64,000 nucleotides of DNA from Sanderia malayensis (Eukaryota; Cnidaria; Scyphozoa; Semaeostomeae; Pelagiidae). A program made the position numbers and the translations under genes. The notes beneath the pieces were generated by a model. It saw only the letters and a program-made list of their open reading frames with translations. It was not told the origin of the DNA and made no database searches. Position 1 is the first letter of the stretch; each line of letters begins with the position of its first letter. This document shows positions 1 through 12,317 of this stretch, in pieces. The stretch is taken from assembly GCA_013076295.1 (NCBI GenBank), contig RQOL01000658.1, forward strand, positions 248,001 through 312,000. Reading direction: 5' to 3'.

Positions 1-19
1 ATTTTCGATGGTATTTTAG

Positions 20-3000
20 GTCTTCAGATGGGATACTTTTTAGAGCGTGCCTCAAGGGATTATATTATTTTAGAAAGAGATAGATCTGCCGGTAAGCTTG
101 CATATTTAATAGCTTTTTCTGGTTTTTATGTTGTGTTGCTGAAATGAGATTTAAAGTTTGAGACATGTGATCAGATATATTTGAACAGTGATGGAATTAG
201 AAAACAGAACATTTGACAAGCTGTCCTTGAATCAAATAATGTCCCGCTCTGCGATATTTTACACCCTGGTCCGTCCCAAATAAAAATTTTGTTAAATTAG
301 TAGGCTTATTTGATTGTTGTGTACATATTCAACAAATTGTCATTGATGCTTAGGGGTCCCCTGCTGATGTCACTGTTAACTGCTCCCTCAATCAATTTCA
401 CAAAGAAGTCTTCCTGTTCACAAACAAAATTTTATTATAAAGTCTTCCTTTTTAGCCTCTATTCCATGAAGGTAAAATAAGGGCAATGAATAAGGGGAAC
501 TTAGTTCCCTTTATTTTATCTTGATTCCATGCATGCTTGTTAACAAACAATGCTTTTTTTGCTAATAGTTGAGTTTTAAATGTTTATTACTCTCCAGGTT
601 GGTTTTTTAAAAAATATCCCAGACACAGAACATTGATATCAATAAATAAAAGATTCACAGGTGATTTCACGATTTGTCCTTTATAAAACACCTAATTATA
701 TAACATTTACTACAATTAAATGATTCAAGATTCAATGAAATTATCATTCAATTGAATATTGATCAGTGATCAGCTCAACTTAATGGGTGACGTTGACAAC
801 ATCAAAGCTTTTAACATATGCAAAATTAAGCAAAAAGTCATATTAATTGCAGACATAATTTTGATTGTATACTGGCAGTCTTTTTTATTTATTCATGTCA
901 CTGAAAAAGTTATTTGGTGATTAATTGATGATTTGGTGATGAAGTGATTGATTGATTAATCAATTGATAAACACATGACATGGCTTATATCAGAATGAAC
1001 AAATTAAGTGATTGATTAATTTGGGCAAAGAAATTGATTAATTTATTGAGTTTGAATTGAAACAATTGATTAATTGCTAAAAATAATCAATTGTGAATTG
1101 AGTGAAATGATTGAAATGGTTGATTATATTTTCAATGAAAAAAGTGATTGAATGATTTTGTTATGTGAATAGCTCAGAAGCTAAATTGATTAATTTGGTG
1201 ATTAATAAATATCTATATTGATTGTTCTTCTGTTTAGGGCAAACTAACAAAGAATTTAACTTGAGACATGACTGGAATTCACTGATAAGTGATGATGAAT
1301 CATTATTGATAAAACATTACTCAAAGGAATTTTTTCCTCCGGCACGTTCTATGGTAGGTTTTTTAGAATATGTCTATGTTTGATGGAATTTCTTTATAAT
1401 TCTTAATGTAACCTGTTTCAGGCAGCTAGCTTGCTATTTTTGATGTTTGAAGCTTTGATGTCTTGTTTCTATTAGCTTTTGTTGCATTTGGTTATTATTT
1501 CTTGATAGACTGCGTGTTTGCTTTATTGAATCTCAGATTACTTATCTACAGCTCTCTGATGTCTTTGAGACCTTTTTGTTGCTTTGTTGACCAATTGCTG
1601 TTTACTGGGAACATTGGGAGAGCCAATGTATCTAATAAGAGTTGGAAAGCCCTACTGCAATTTCCAAATATTGTAATTAACTATTTCAATGATATTTTTT
1701 CTCCAGGTCAAATATCTTAATGATTATGCAACAAAGCTGAAGCTAAATGTAAAGTATAATGCAAACATAAGACTTGTTACAAAGGATAATGCAACAGAAG
1801 TATTCACACTACTTGATAAGAATGATGAGATGTACATGTGTAAAACTCTTATTGTCAGGTTTGTTTGTAATTTTTAACTCCTTCTTAATCTCTCTTTGAT
1901 GCATAAATTTTAATCCCTGTTGAAAGAGTAATGTATAAACATACAGGAGAGAACAAGTTTGATAAAATTTGTAAAATTTTGTTCGGATGTTTTCATTATA
2001 TTCGATTGACTCCCGACAACTTGAACATCTGCTCCTCTTGACCATTTTTCTATCTGCACCTTTACCTTTTATTGTTTCACACTTCTTCACTGGTTATTAA
2101 CATTGCATTATATTTCTTTTGTTTGCATAGCACTGGCTTGTGGGTTGAAAACATTCCAAGAAATATCACTGGTATTGAGAACACTGTGGTAAGAAATCCT
2201 TTTTTGTGTCCTTACTTGTATCATCACCGTCATCAGTTTAGGGCCTTGGAACACTTTTTAGGATATTCTATCAGTCATTGCTGTCACCAAGTCTTCCTTG
2301 CTGATGGCTCTGTCCCTACATGTGGTACTTGTATTCCTGTACTTGTCTAATATACTTGTCTGGTACAGTGCAATAACATAACATACCATCATCTCTAATA
2401 GTCCTATTCAAAAATGTCAGTCAATCCTGATGATTATGAGGGGAAAACCATTTTTATTATTGGGAGAGGTATGCTGGTGACTTATCTTTCTTTCTTTTTG
2501 TTTGATTATTCTAGGTTTCATTCATTACATTTGTGTGATAATTTCTCTTTCTTTGCCACTATTTCAAGGCAATTCAGCATTTGAAACAGCCCAAAGTTTA
2601 GCTGGTGCTGCTAACTACATTCATATGATGTCAAGGTAAGTACTGTTCATATACTTCTCTCAATTGTTACATTATGTTTTATTACATTATCTTAAAACAT
2701 TGTCATATTTATATTGTTATAATTTATCATGGTAAAATATACTCATTGCTGGCTGAGTTTCACTTTCTTTTTTTATTGTTTGACCCATTTTTCAACAGAG
2801 AAAGATTAAGATTTGCTTGGGAAACTCATTATGTTGGTGATGTAAGGTAACAACGGTTTTGTTTTTTGCACATATTATTTCATTTTTTTAGTATATGAAC
2901 ACAAGATAGTCTTTGAGCAGTATTATGTCTTGAAAGTTAAACAGGGGATTTTACAGTCTTAATTTTTTTGGCATTATTATTGGCATGTTTCTTACAGAGC

Positions 3001-6000
3001 TGTTAATGATGGCCCAATTGATACCTATCAACTCAAGTCGTTAGATGGACAATTTGGTAAGTATTCATTGGTCTCTGAGCTCTTTGTCTCAAATTTCGAC
3101 TTAGTTGAACTGGCTTTCCATCTGCCGTGTCTATTATATTGGTTTGCAAGATATTTTCCAACAGCAAGCGTTGATTTAAACTTTTTCTTTGTTATTCCTT
3201 CCAGAGGGTGATATTAGGGCGATCTCGTTTACGAAAAACAAAGATGGAAAAATCGTCGTTGGAAGTTCAAATGAAGATGAACGTAAGCAGTTACCCCCAA
3301 TTAGTGCCCACCCTCTTTTAACCGCCCTCTTCAATAAACACCCACCTTAAAATCAAAAACTGTGAAATAAGCGCCTTTCTCTAATAAGCACCTGCTTTTT
3401 TGCTAAATATTTTATTAGTGTTGCAGGCGCTTATTAGAGGCGTTTAGAAAATCTCTGCTTGAGTTTGCTTATTTTCTCTGTCAGTTTTCTTGGACTTGCA
3501 TTGCTTGTAGTTGAAATTCCACTCTGTCTGGCTAGAATAGTAAGAGGGCAACTTTCTCCAATTCAATGTCCCTCCACCTTTTATTATTCAAGTCACGTGC
3601 AACTGAACATGATGAACACCCGTCCATCATCCATCACTTTATGATACACGTTCTTTAGTTGCATCGCTGCCATAACTCCGCTGAGAAACATTGATAAAAA
3701 AAGCTATGCTTGCTATCAGCTTTAGCTTTATTCATATCTTGCCTACAGTTATCTTTGTGTGTTTTTATCCTAAGTACTTGTTGTAATAGCTATATTACAT
3801 ATATTTACATAAATATTTTATTTCATCCTCTTTTGTTTCAGCTGACAACAGTGCAATACGAGAACCATACGACACTGTCATTCGGTGCATGGGATTCAGA
3901 GTAAGTTGCATTGAATATATGCATTGTCACAAAGAAGAGATGTTTCCTTCCTTATCTCAAGCCTGATATGTTTTGGGGCTATGAATTTCGTTATGCACCG
4001 CAATAAGTATTCATTTTGTTTGTTTCAGTTCGATAATAGCATATTCAGTAAAAATATAAGACCAAAAAAGTCCGCGGGGAAGGCAAAGAAATATCCTGCC
4101 GTCAAAAACAATTATGAATCAACTGTCACCAATGGCATGTTCTTTGGTAAGTTGAAGAAATTATGATTTCATTGTCCGTTTCATAATTTTAGATTTCGAT
4201 GTGACAAGCTGTCTTCTGTCTCATTTATTTGGATTTTTCTTATGTATTTGCTTTCTTTCCATAACCCGAACTTTTGTTATCCGCTATTTCTATTTCTTAT
4301 GGTATTGGCCTGTCGACGCTCAATTTTATCACACAGTTTATTTTAGCTTTGTCTAGTTCATCTTAGCTTAGTTTGATATGTGGTTTTTTGTTTTGAAATA
4401 CTGCAATAATGACGCCAAATAATGTAAAGAACAAAAGATTTTACTTTATATTATTATATTTAAATATTTAATTTGTTTTTTGCAATTTTACAGCTGGAAC
4501 GATTATACATTCTTTGGATTGGAGAAAATCAGCTGGTGGATTTATCCATGGATTTAGATATACAAGTAATTTAACTTCTTCATTAGCAGAACTTTTTCCA
4601 AGTTTAAATATTATGTGCGGTTTACTATATGGTCGAGGAATGTTTTGGGACAAGTGTTAGATAAGCAAAACATTGTTACGATTCCCTTGACTAGTTTTTT
4701 CCCTCCCTCTTTTGATTTCAATTTTTGTCGAAGTGGAAAAATCTCCAAACCTATCAAATCGAACAAGTTTTCATCTTCTTTGTTGTTTTTAACTTATTGA
4801 TGTTCAACGTATTCTCTATCAACGCATCATTAAGTTGTTGACAAATATCTAGTATTTGTTGTGTTTTTATTTTTCAAGCTCGTGCACTTCATCGTATTTT
4901 GGAACACAGAAATCATGGAGTAAAATGGCCTCATCTGACCTTGCCCAATACTGAACTACTCAATACTTTGACAAAAAGGCTTAACGAAGCCTCTGTAAGT
5001 ACCTAGCTTTGCATTATGCCCAAATCCCAGTGTAATTTTCGATTTGTAAAATGTTGTTGCAACTGGTGCCACCTGTCCCAATTTTCTTATTTATGCCCCC
5101 TTTCGTGTGTCAAATCAGCAAATCTATGCATTAATTAACTCTTTTTTTCTATTGTTTCCAGGGAACATACCAGATGCTTAATGAACTTGTCGATGTAATT
5201 GTTCTCAGTAAGTCTGTATATTCTTCTCTGTAATGATCTTGTTGTTTTTTGCTTTGAGGCTCTGTAAGGTCACCAATTAATTATTTCTAATAATTAGTTT
5301 GTAATTACACTCTGGATTATTATCGAGTTTTATCATTCACGATTACCTAGTAATAGTTAATTTATTTTTGATAAAGATTTTCTTTTTTAAGGTGATGATG
5401 ATCATTTTCAATATTTTGAGGAGCTTCCAAAGGGTCTTCTTCCAAACTTCACTGGTCAGTGGAAAAATTATGAATCAAAACTATACCATTATATTCACCT
5501 GTTTTTAGACCGACCACTAAGATTCAAAACCCTGTTGATTTTATCTTTCAGAAATCACTGGTGTCGCGTTTCAAAGAGGAATTGTTGTCAATCTAGAATA
5601 CGGAAAGAATTTTTCTGGACCTGGGTACGATTATACTGCAAAGTTCTTTCGTTTCTGTACTATTTCTTATCAAATATCTTTGTACATTTCCCTTGTTTTA
5701 TGTTGCATGCTGACATTCTGAATTCCCGTAACACATTATTTAATGTATAAAGTGGATCTGACTGGCTCTGAAAGTAATATTTGTATTTAAATGTTTTTGT
5801 ATGAAGTCAGTATTTTGATTTGTTTCTGGTAAAGTGATGAATGCGTATAAGTAGAGCGTGTTTTTACATCAAAGTTTCCCGAAGAGTGATCCAGCCACGA
5901 AACACTCTTTTGTGCCTTGTTGTTTAATTTTCCTACTGTGTGCGTATGTTTGTGTATATATGTATGTATTTATTTTGTTTAAGATCTGACCCATTTAAAG

Positions 6001-6708
6001 AGGAGCGTGCAACTGGTGAAGTAGTGGAAGCTCACATGTCAAATTTCTTGCATCCAGTTTTGTATTACTATGAAAACCCAATTACCAAACTGAATGAAAA
6101 TAAAGAACTACCAACGCCAGACCGTCTTCATCATATTGTTGAGGATTTTCTTGCATTCTGGAATGCATTGGTACATCATCATTTACCCCTTCGCTGGTTC
6201 CTTGAGTTTGCAACTGAAGAAGATTTGCGTCATTTTTACGCTGAAGACTGCTTCAAGGTGAATAAAAATTGAATATAAATTCATATAAATTCTTTTTTTA
6301 TTCACTGCAGAATGCGATAAAACCAAATCCATATGGTTTGAATGCCTTGGCTGTTGATTTATTTACAAGATAGATTATTATTGTCAATTATTTTGTAGAT
6401 TGCAATGACCAATAAGAAAATGCCATATTTCTGTGATGAACACTTCCTGAAAGGTATGCAGCATTTGATCATCGTTATGATTACCATCATCACCATTATT
6501 ATGTCTTTTTAATTTTTTCAAATGAATGTCCCCTAGTTTTAGCACGAGACTCGATAGAGTTCCAATCGAATGGACTTAACATCCCTACCTTAAATGCTAA
6601 GTAATTGTTGTTCTAATATTTGAATAATATTTGTTTTTAGGATTTGCCTTAAGTCAACCAAAGCCGACAAGCACTATTACCTTAGATGATTCTACTGCAT
6701 CCGTGTAG
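20..6708 (+). CDS. FOXRED2: FOXRED2 (ERFAD), FAD-dependent oxidoreductase, 5'-partial
   Basis: Twenty exons read by eye: 20-91, 598-660, 1238-1353, 1707-1858, 2131-2188, 2402-2468, 2569-2635, 2799-2846, 2998-3056, 3205-3282, 3842-3900, 4029-4146, 4494-4565, 4879-4994, 5162-5207, 5392-5454, 5552-5624, 5984-6257, 6399-6453, 6641-6708. All have GT-AG borders and together give about 574 in-frame codons. The piece begins in the FAD-binding region ([10 protein letters not shown]); the start codon and the GxGxxG glycines lie outside the window. Other landmarks are [15 protein letters not shown], the NAD(P)-type [10 protein letters not shown] motif, [28 protein letters not shown] and [11 protein letters not shown], all in the FOXRED2 order. 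The family is a luminal ER flavoprotein linked to ER-associated degradation. The C-terminus ends TASV, without a KDEL-like retrieval signal. The identification is very sure; a few exon edges may be off by a codon. Confidence 0.95.
905..1215. repeat. AT-rich degenerate simple repeat (TTGATTAATT-like)
   Basis: Intron 2 of FOXRED2 contains many imperfect copies of a TTGATTAATT/GATTGATT motif over about 300 bp. There is no fixed period. It looks like degenerate simple sequence and has no coding potential. Confidence 0.6.
3284..3447. mobile_element. Small MITE-like insertion, CCCCC/AATAAGC family
   Basis: An intronic stretch begins with C-runs separated by AATTAGTGCCC and CAATAAACACCC motifs and ends with GCGCTTATTAGAGGCGTTTA. 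It is a loose inverted arrangement of the same AAGCCCC/GGGGCTTATT-type sequence seen at 39.7, 41.0 and 54.5 kb. Boundaries are approximate. Confidence 0.45.
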
Positions 6709-7768
6709 ACATTTACTTTAGCTGGTATGCTAAGAATCTATGGCAAGTAAGCAATTAACATATGATTGTATTTTTAGAAGAAAAAGCTGAATTTATCGGT
6801 AAGCATTTACAGTCAGGTGGCCATTTTTAAAACTTGAATTTGACATGGAAATACTGTTGCCTTTGCTTTCAAAAAGTTATTTGGCAGATAATAGCCGGAA
6901 TAGGTAGAATATGGCAAGGCAGTGAATGTTCGGCTTTTCAGGAGTTATACAGTATATAATCATTTCAAGCAACCCTCTGTTGCATTAATTGCAATGCCCT
7001 TTTTCAAGGTTTTTTCTTCATTGCTGATCGTAAATTAACCAAAGTACATTTTGCATAGATTTTTACACCGCAAGTCCGTACTATTTTATTACCAAATTAA
7101 TGAAATATCCTCAATTTTCTATCCGTATTTTCCTCGAATGCAATTTTTCTTCTTTGCATAACAACTATTTAGCTATTTATTTGCGTTGATCAATGAATTG
7201 ATTTTTATTGGCTGAATCGGGTTGTTGGTTTGGTGACATCGTTGCTTTTTATTGACAATGCAACTGAGCAGGGAATCAGCCCAGCTATTTTACTTCTCGT
7301 CTATTACAAATTGAGATATTGCTCTGTCGCATAGGCTTTTGTTACTGTTGGGTGAATGCGAAGGGGAGTTTATTAAATGTTTTGCTGACGATTAGACTTG
7401 CGTCTGATATATGCTCCGCGCAAGCGCACTCGTTCCACCATTGAGCAAGCAAAATTGTTCATAGACTGAAATCCAAAAACTGTTTACGATCATCAACTGC
7501 TAGTGTATTGTAGCCCATGGCTGCCACCATGGCCAGTGCTATTTTCCGGGTGTTGTCATGCCTGATTGCTTTCTATTCACTTTTCAAACAGGTGGATATT
7601 CACTCATGCTATTTAGACGGATCTTTCTTTTCAGAACAAACGACATAATACCGTTAATCTACCACTAAAAATTTATAGACTGGGTATTGTCTGAAGTGTG
7701 CAGGCTTGAAAATTTCCAGATAATTGCACGAAATGGCGTGACGTTGACTTGAAGGAATACCAGCCGAT
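6709..7768. other. Intergenic, FOXRED2 to first SGNH gene
   Basis: About 1 kb holding the FOXRED2 3' flank and the upstream region of the SGNH gene at 7769. Two short ATGs near 7518-7531 precede it in other frames. I see no further gene or clear repeat here. Confidence 0.5.
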
Positions 7769-9322
7769 ATGCTAATTTTATTCCCGGCTCTGTGTTTCTT
7801 ATTTTTAAGACCAGCCAACTCGTTTGACCCAAGTTTATTGAAAAAATTGGAAGATGGATTTTACAAAAGATTTGAGGAAGTTTGGCCTTTTTTAGCAAGT
7901 TTCCAGTCGCTTTCAGAGCTACGCGTTCAGAGGCAAGACCTCTACAAAGGCATGACAAACCTAGGCCCGTGGACTCAATTTAGTTTGAACAGGATTCTTG
8001 CGAAAGTTTTACGACGAGAATCGATCCGGGTTCTCATTATCGGGGAATCGATCAGTGCCGGGGCCGAATTGGGATGTCGAAATAACCAACGAACCTTTCA
8101 CTACGGTTTGGCCTCTTGGTGGAACAAGACAATAACTGCTGCGACTGGCAGCAAATTGATCAGACATCAAATAGCTGTGGGTGGAGTTGCAACCAACTAT
8201 TTCGATCGATGCTGGAAAGAATACTTGTACGATGGCGAGACGTTTGATTTGATCATTTGGGAATTTGCTTTTAACGATGCAGATGCTGTGGACCAATGCA
8301 AATCCATCGAAAGATTCACGAGGTCCATCGCTGAACTCGAAAATACGCCCGGTCTTATTTTTGTCAGTTTCTTCAGGAAAACATTCTTTGATGATTACAT
8401 TTCAAAATCGGGTAAAGATCCTTGTTCCGAAGTGGACGAAGAAGTGGAGCGGAGGCATGAGGACCACGAGGTTACCATTGCAAAGGTGGCTGATTATTAT
8501 GGTATAACATTATGTGACCTGGAAGCGGTCGTTTGCAATGCATTGAAGACACGCTCCTCTTCGTTGAAAGTTCAGCACATGTTCAGAAATGATCATCCAT
8601 CTTTTCTGGCGCATGCCCAGATGACGTTCGTCCTTATTCATTACCTCAGAGCATCGTTTGAAAATACGATAAGAGACATCACAGGCCCAACCTTGGCTGG
8701 TAGAACATTTGCGACCGACCCACAGAAAAGGTCAAAATCATCTGTTGGAGAACCGAGTGGGAAGAAAGTGACTATGGTAAAAAACAGCATTCCGTCTCCT
8801 CTGTACCTTAACGTCGAAGAGGCTGACATGGCTCCAGAGCCAATCTGTTGGACAGCTGTGTTGCCGAACTATCACACTAAGCCCAAGCATGATATATTCA
8901 ATTTGCGAGTGAAACACTCGAAAGCTTTTACGAAAGTGGAGAAAATGAATTGGCGGGATGCGGATGAAATCAGGTTCGATTCCACTGGCGGATATCAAAC
9001 ATCGAAACCAAACCAAACTCTGCGAATTGACTTCAAAGTGCCACCCCGTCCTGGCAGAACTCACAGAAGGATATCTGTGGCGATCAGGAATAAGTACTTC
9101 GGGGGTGACTTTGAAGCAATTTTACGTTCCTATGTTCACAGTTCTTCAAAGAATGCAAAGGTTGCTGTCGATATATCAACTGACACGTTTGACAGCTCAA
9201 TAAAGCACGTGACTGGCCTGAACGTCTATGATCTTTCAAGTCAAGTGGGGCCTGGGAACAAGTCTTTAATTATCAAGACGAAAACTGGAGGCGTAATGCT
9301 TTCTGCCATCATAATCAACTGA
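7769..9322 (+). CDS. Secreted SGNH/GDSL-hydrolase-like protein, copy 1 (intronless)
   Basis: An uninterrupted 517-residue protein with a hydrophobic signal peptide (about residues 1-18). SGNH-hydrolase blocks are visible: GESISAG (block I, nucleophile Ser near residue 94), GGVATNYF (block II Gly, about 138), FAFNDAD (block III Asn, about 169) and NDHPSFLAHAQ (block V His, about 277). The usual block V is DxxH; here the position three before the His is Arg, so the acidic partner is not in the standard place. Residues about 330-517 form a second region with a WRDADEIRFDSTGGYQ segment shared with copy 2, possibly a beta-sandwich. Known family members are secreted esterases or carbohydrate O-acyl hydrolases; the substrate here is unknown. 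It lies head-to-tail with a diverged paralog. Confidence 0.85.
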   Translation: MLILFPALCFLFLRPANSFDPSLLKKLEDGFYKRFEEVWPFLASFQSLSELRVQRQDLYKGMTNLGPWTQFSLNRILAKVLRRESIRVLIIGESISAGAELGCRNNQRTFHYGLASWWNKTITAATGSKLIRHQIAVGGVATNYFDRCWKEYLYDGETFDLIIWEFAFNDADAVDQCKSIERFTRSIAELENTPGLIFVSFFRKTFFDDYISKSGKDPCSEVDEEVERRHEDHEVTIAKVADYYGITLCDLEAVVCNALKTRSSSLKVQHMFRNDHPSFLAHAQMTFVLIHYLRASFENTIRDITGPTLAGRTFATDPQKRSKSSVGEPSGKKVTMVKNSIPSPLYLNVEEADMAPEPICWTAVLPNYHTKPKHDIFNLRVKHSKAFTKVEKMNWRDADEIRFDSTGGYQTSKPNQTLRIDFKVPPRPGRTHRRISVAIRNKYFGGDFEAILRSYVHSSSKNAKVAVDISTDTFDSSIKHVTGLNVYDLSSQVGPGNKSLIIKTKTGGVMLSAIIIN

Positions 9323-9594
9323 CGAACCTGGTAAATGATCAAAGATTGTTCTTAGGCAGTTAAATATCGATCGGATGTACCCGCATTACCTTATGCTTTT
9401 GAAATAATGATTTTCAAACATAATGTAGTGAGAATATTTTTCTCTTACGAGTACACGTAATTAGCTAACAGGTCTAGGGTTTTTTCTCTAATCCTCTCAC
9501 CTGTTTTTTGTTCTGGTACCAGTTGCCCGAATTTTTCTAATTATAGTAGCGTGGCCTAATAAAACCATCGTTCTTATGGAATTCATTTCTTAGT

Positions 9595-9836
9595 CCCAGT
9601 TTTTAGAGATTAAACGTATGCAATGAGCTGGCCAAGGTAAGTAAAATCACCTTTGATATGCTTTATGTCTGATATTCTATATATTTACATTAGGTAGAGC
9701 TACCACTTAATATCTGCGTCAAACTTGTTTACAAATCTCAGGTATTTAAACTCAATCTTTTTTAATTTTTCTAATATATATTGCATTTACACATTGCCGT
9801 TCCATAATTTTCAGAAGTGTGGCATTATTATGGCAA
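9595..9836 (+). other. Probable 5'UTR exon and intron of SGNH copy 2
   Basis: A strong donor (AAG|GTAAGT, near 9637) is followed by a pyrimidine-rich acceptor ending TTTTCAG at 9814, just upstream of the coding start. A 5'UTR intron would therefore occupy about 9638-9814. An ATG at 9830 lies in another frame and opens a short ORF overlapping the main start at 9837. Confidence 0.55.
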
Positions 9837-11198
9837 ATGCTTTTCACCTCGACATTGAGTTTACTACTTCCTTGCGTTTTGAGTCATTACTCGCCGGCAG
9901 CGGATCACATCAAAGCTGCAGTGTCCCAAGACATTACAAGTTTATGGACATATAAAGACTCCTTTCCAGATATGATGTCGCTGAAGTTAAACGATAAGAG
10001 CGTAGAAGCCGGACTACACTACGACGGAGCTCGAACGCGCTTGGCTATTATTAACATGTTCAAATTAGCATTGGAACATAAAAATATCAACATGTTTGTG
10101 TTGGGTGGATCCGTAACGGCTGGAGGAGATCTGGGAGCGAACAATCAACAATTGACTTATCATTACGCGCTCGCTGATTGGTGGAATAAAACAATCGGTT
10201 CTATTACTGGCAGTCATATGGTAAGGAAAGTAGTTGCAATTGGAGGCGTGGGAACTACCTATTTTGGACATTGCTGGCAGGAGTACGTTAATGGAAAAGA
10301 GGCATTTGATTTTGCAAGCTGGGAATTTGCAATCAATGACCCTGATTCTTTGGAATACGATTCTGCAGTTGAACGTTTTGTCAGAAGTATATTATCAATG
10401 CCATCCGATCCGGGAATGATATTTGTTAATTTTGCATCGAAATACAAAATGAAGAGTGTGCAAAGCGGAAAATGCAGGGCACTAGATGACACTGCTAAAG
10501 TTATTGATTTTGTTGCTGAAAAATATTCAACAAGTTCCATAAGGTGGGAGCGAGTGATTTCCAACTGCCAGCAAGATTTAGATGTGGATAGTCTATTTGT
10601 GGAGAATCACCCTACGAATATGGGACATGCACAAGTTGCATACATCTTAATAAGCTATTTTAGGAACGTGATTATGGAAAGTATGTCTGCCACAAATATT
10701 CCACCGAATCCACATTTACCCGGGTTGCTGTTTTTATCACCGCATGAGGTGCGTTCCCCGTCGCGTTGTTTTACATCGATGACGCCTGGTCATTTCAATA
10801 GTCCAAAACATAACATTGCCGATCTACAGATTACTGAAAATACCGGCTTCACTCTTCTGCCGGAAACGTCTTGGAGTCCAGAGTTAAGGTATGATTCTAC
10901 AGGAGGATTTGATGCAAAGCAGTCCAACAGTAGAATCAAATTCAACTTCGATGTGGTCAATCAGAATAGTGTCTCTAGAATTTACATAACAATTCGAGCC
11001 AAACCTTACGGAGGCAAAACAACGATTATTTTAAACGAAGGGAGCCCTAATCAGCAGCTTAAGTACATTGATGCTTCACAAAAGTATAGAATGGCTTGTT
11101 TCACGATGATGATTGGAACTTTGCCCCACGGAAAACATACGCTGACTGTAAAAACAATTGGCGCAGGCTGTAATTTATGTGCAATTATTATCGATTAA
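9837..11198 (+). CDS. Secreted SGNH/GDSL-hydrolase-like protein, copy 2 (intronless CDS)
   Basis: About 453 residues from the first in-frame ATG at 9837, which starts a signal peptide (MLFTSTLSLLLPCVLS). SGNH blocks: GGSVTAG (Ser about 92), IGGVGTTYF, FAINDPD (Asn about 167) and ENHPTNMGHAQ (His about 258). Block I has GGS instead of the GES of copy 1, and block V again lacks Asp three residues before His. The C-terminal half shares the LRYDSTGGFDAKQ and IRAKPYGG segments with copy 1, so the two arose by tandem duplication and then diverged strongly. It is probably a secreted hydrolase; the substrate is unknown and reduced activity is possible. An AATAAA-like signal follows the stop near 11201. 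Confidence 0.85.
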   Translation: MLFTSTLSLLLPCVLSHYSPAADHIKAAVSQDITSLWTYKDSFPDMMSLKLNDKSVEAGLHYDGARTRLAIINMFKLALEHKNINMFVLGGSVTAGGDLGANNQQLTYHYALADWWNKTIGSITGSHMVRKVVAIGGVGTTYFGHCWQEYVNGKEAFDFASWEFAINDPDSLEYDSAVERFVRSILSMPSDPGMIFVNFASKYKMKSVQSGKCRALDDTAKVIDFVAEKYSTSSIRWERVISNCQQDLDVDSLFVENHPTNMGHAQVAYILISYFRNVIMESMSATNIPPNPHLPGLLFLSPHEVRSPSRCFTSMTPGHFNSPKHNIADLQITENTGFTLLPETSWSPELRYDSTGGFDAKQSNSRIKFNFDVVNQNSVSRIYITIRAKPYGGKTTIILNEGSPNQQLKYIDASQKYRMACFTMMIGTLPHGKHTLTVKTIGAGCNLCAIIID

Positions 11199-12317
11199 TT
11201 AATAAAAGATCATTTTCTACTATAGGTTCTTTATTCGTGATAATTTTGTTAATAAAATGGAATGGTTTGGTTGTAAGGCGTGGCTATGGCCTACATATGC
11301 AACGTTCCCTTGTTGGTCTTAAAAAGTAGTATCTTTGTTGAATTTTCCTTGAGTAGACACCCTGTCTATTTACCCCCTTCCTCTGTTGGAACATGGTCTC
11401 TCGCATTTTCAAATGCCCACCTGCGCAAAGGGTAGTAAGGAGGGAGATGCGAAGCCCGAAGAAAGGCATCACAACTTTTTTCAGTTCACTTTAATTTTAA
11501 AGTACTACAATTCAAAATTTTAATAATGAAAATATATGTAAATGATACAATAGTCAATACAATACAAAAAAGTAAATGATTAGAAAATTAATGGATTCAA
11601 AAAGTTAATTGTAAGAAATGGGATTTCTTAAGGGGAGACTCTCACAGTAACTAAACTAGGGTTCTTAGGGTTGGGTTAATTTTTGATTTACGGCAGCCTT
11701 TGCACGAGAAAACTCAGCTGGGAATGAGTTCAAAACTGTTTGAATTTCAAGGTACCTGACATAATAAGGTTGTTGTAGTGGTTGTGGGATTTATTTTTAT
11801 GTGATGTTTTGGGGATCAGGATCCAGATCTTGATGGATAAAAATGGCGGAAAATAAGGGTAAATTCAAAACCATGTCCAAATATTTTTTATTCTCAGTGA
11901 ATGCTCACTTTAACGGAGCAAAAGCTAGATTATTAATTATTAAACCGTTCTAACGCTCCTGTGTGTTTCTGGCGCAATGGTCCTTGGAGTCACCTGCGTT
12001 GCGTTGTTATATAACTGCTGCGTGATCTTATATCAGCCCTTTTCAGTTTTTTTACTTAGCACATTAACTGGAGCTCTTTCAGAATGTCAAAATGTCAAGA
12101 TGATTTTATTTGAAATAGAAGTGATAATGAAATGAAATCCGAATTTCTCAAGAAAACAGAGACTGATTTGATTAAGGTTCAAAGAAAACTGTTGTTGCGT
12201 TGCAATGACAAACATGAAAAATTGTTGTTGTCTAACTGTATACGAGGCTGGTGGGTGATGGGGCAGTGCATGTCATGCACCACACCACCAAGTTCATATT
12301 ATTCTTCCTCTTGATGA
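11199..12317. other. Intergenic, SGNH copy 2 to TCF20-like gene
   Basis: An AT-rich 1.1-kb stretch. A reading frame from 12132 is in phase with the next gene but is closed by two TGA codons just before the ATG at 12318. I see no other gene. It probably holds the 5'UTR and promoter of the TCF20-like gene. Confidence 0.45.

Noticed and set aside
12132..12314. N-terminal extension of the TCF20-like protein
   Set aside because: In frame but closed by TGA-TGA directly before the ATG at 12318; no splice sites bridge it.
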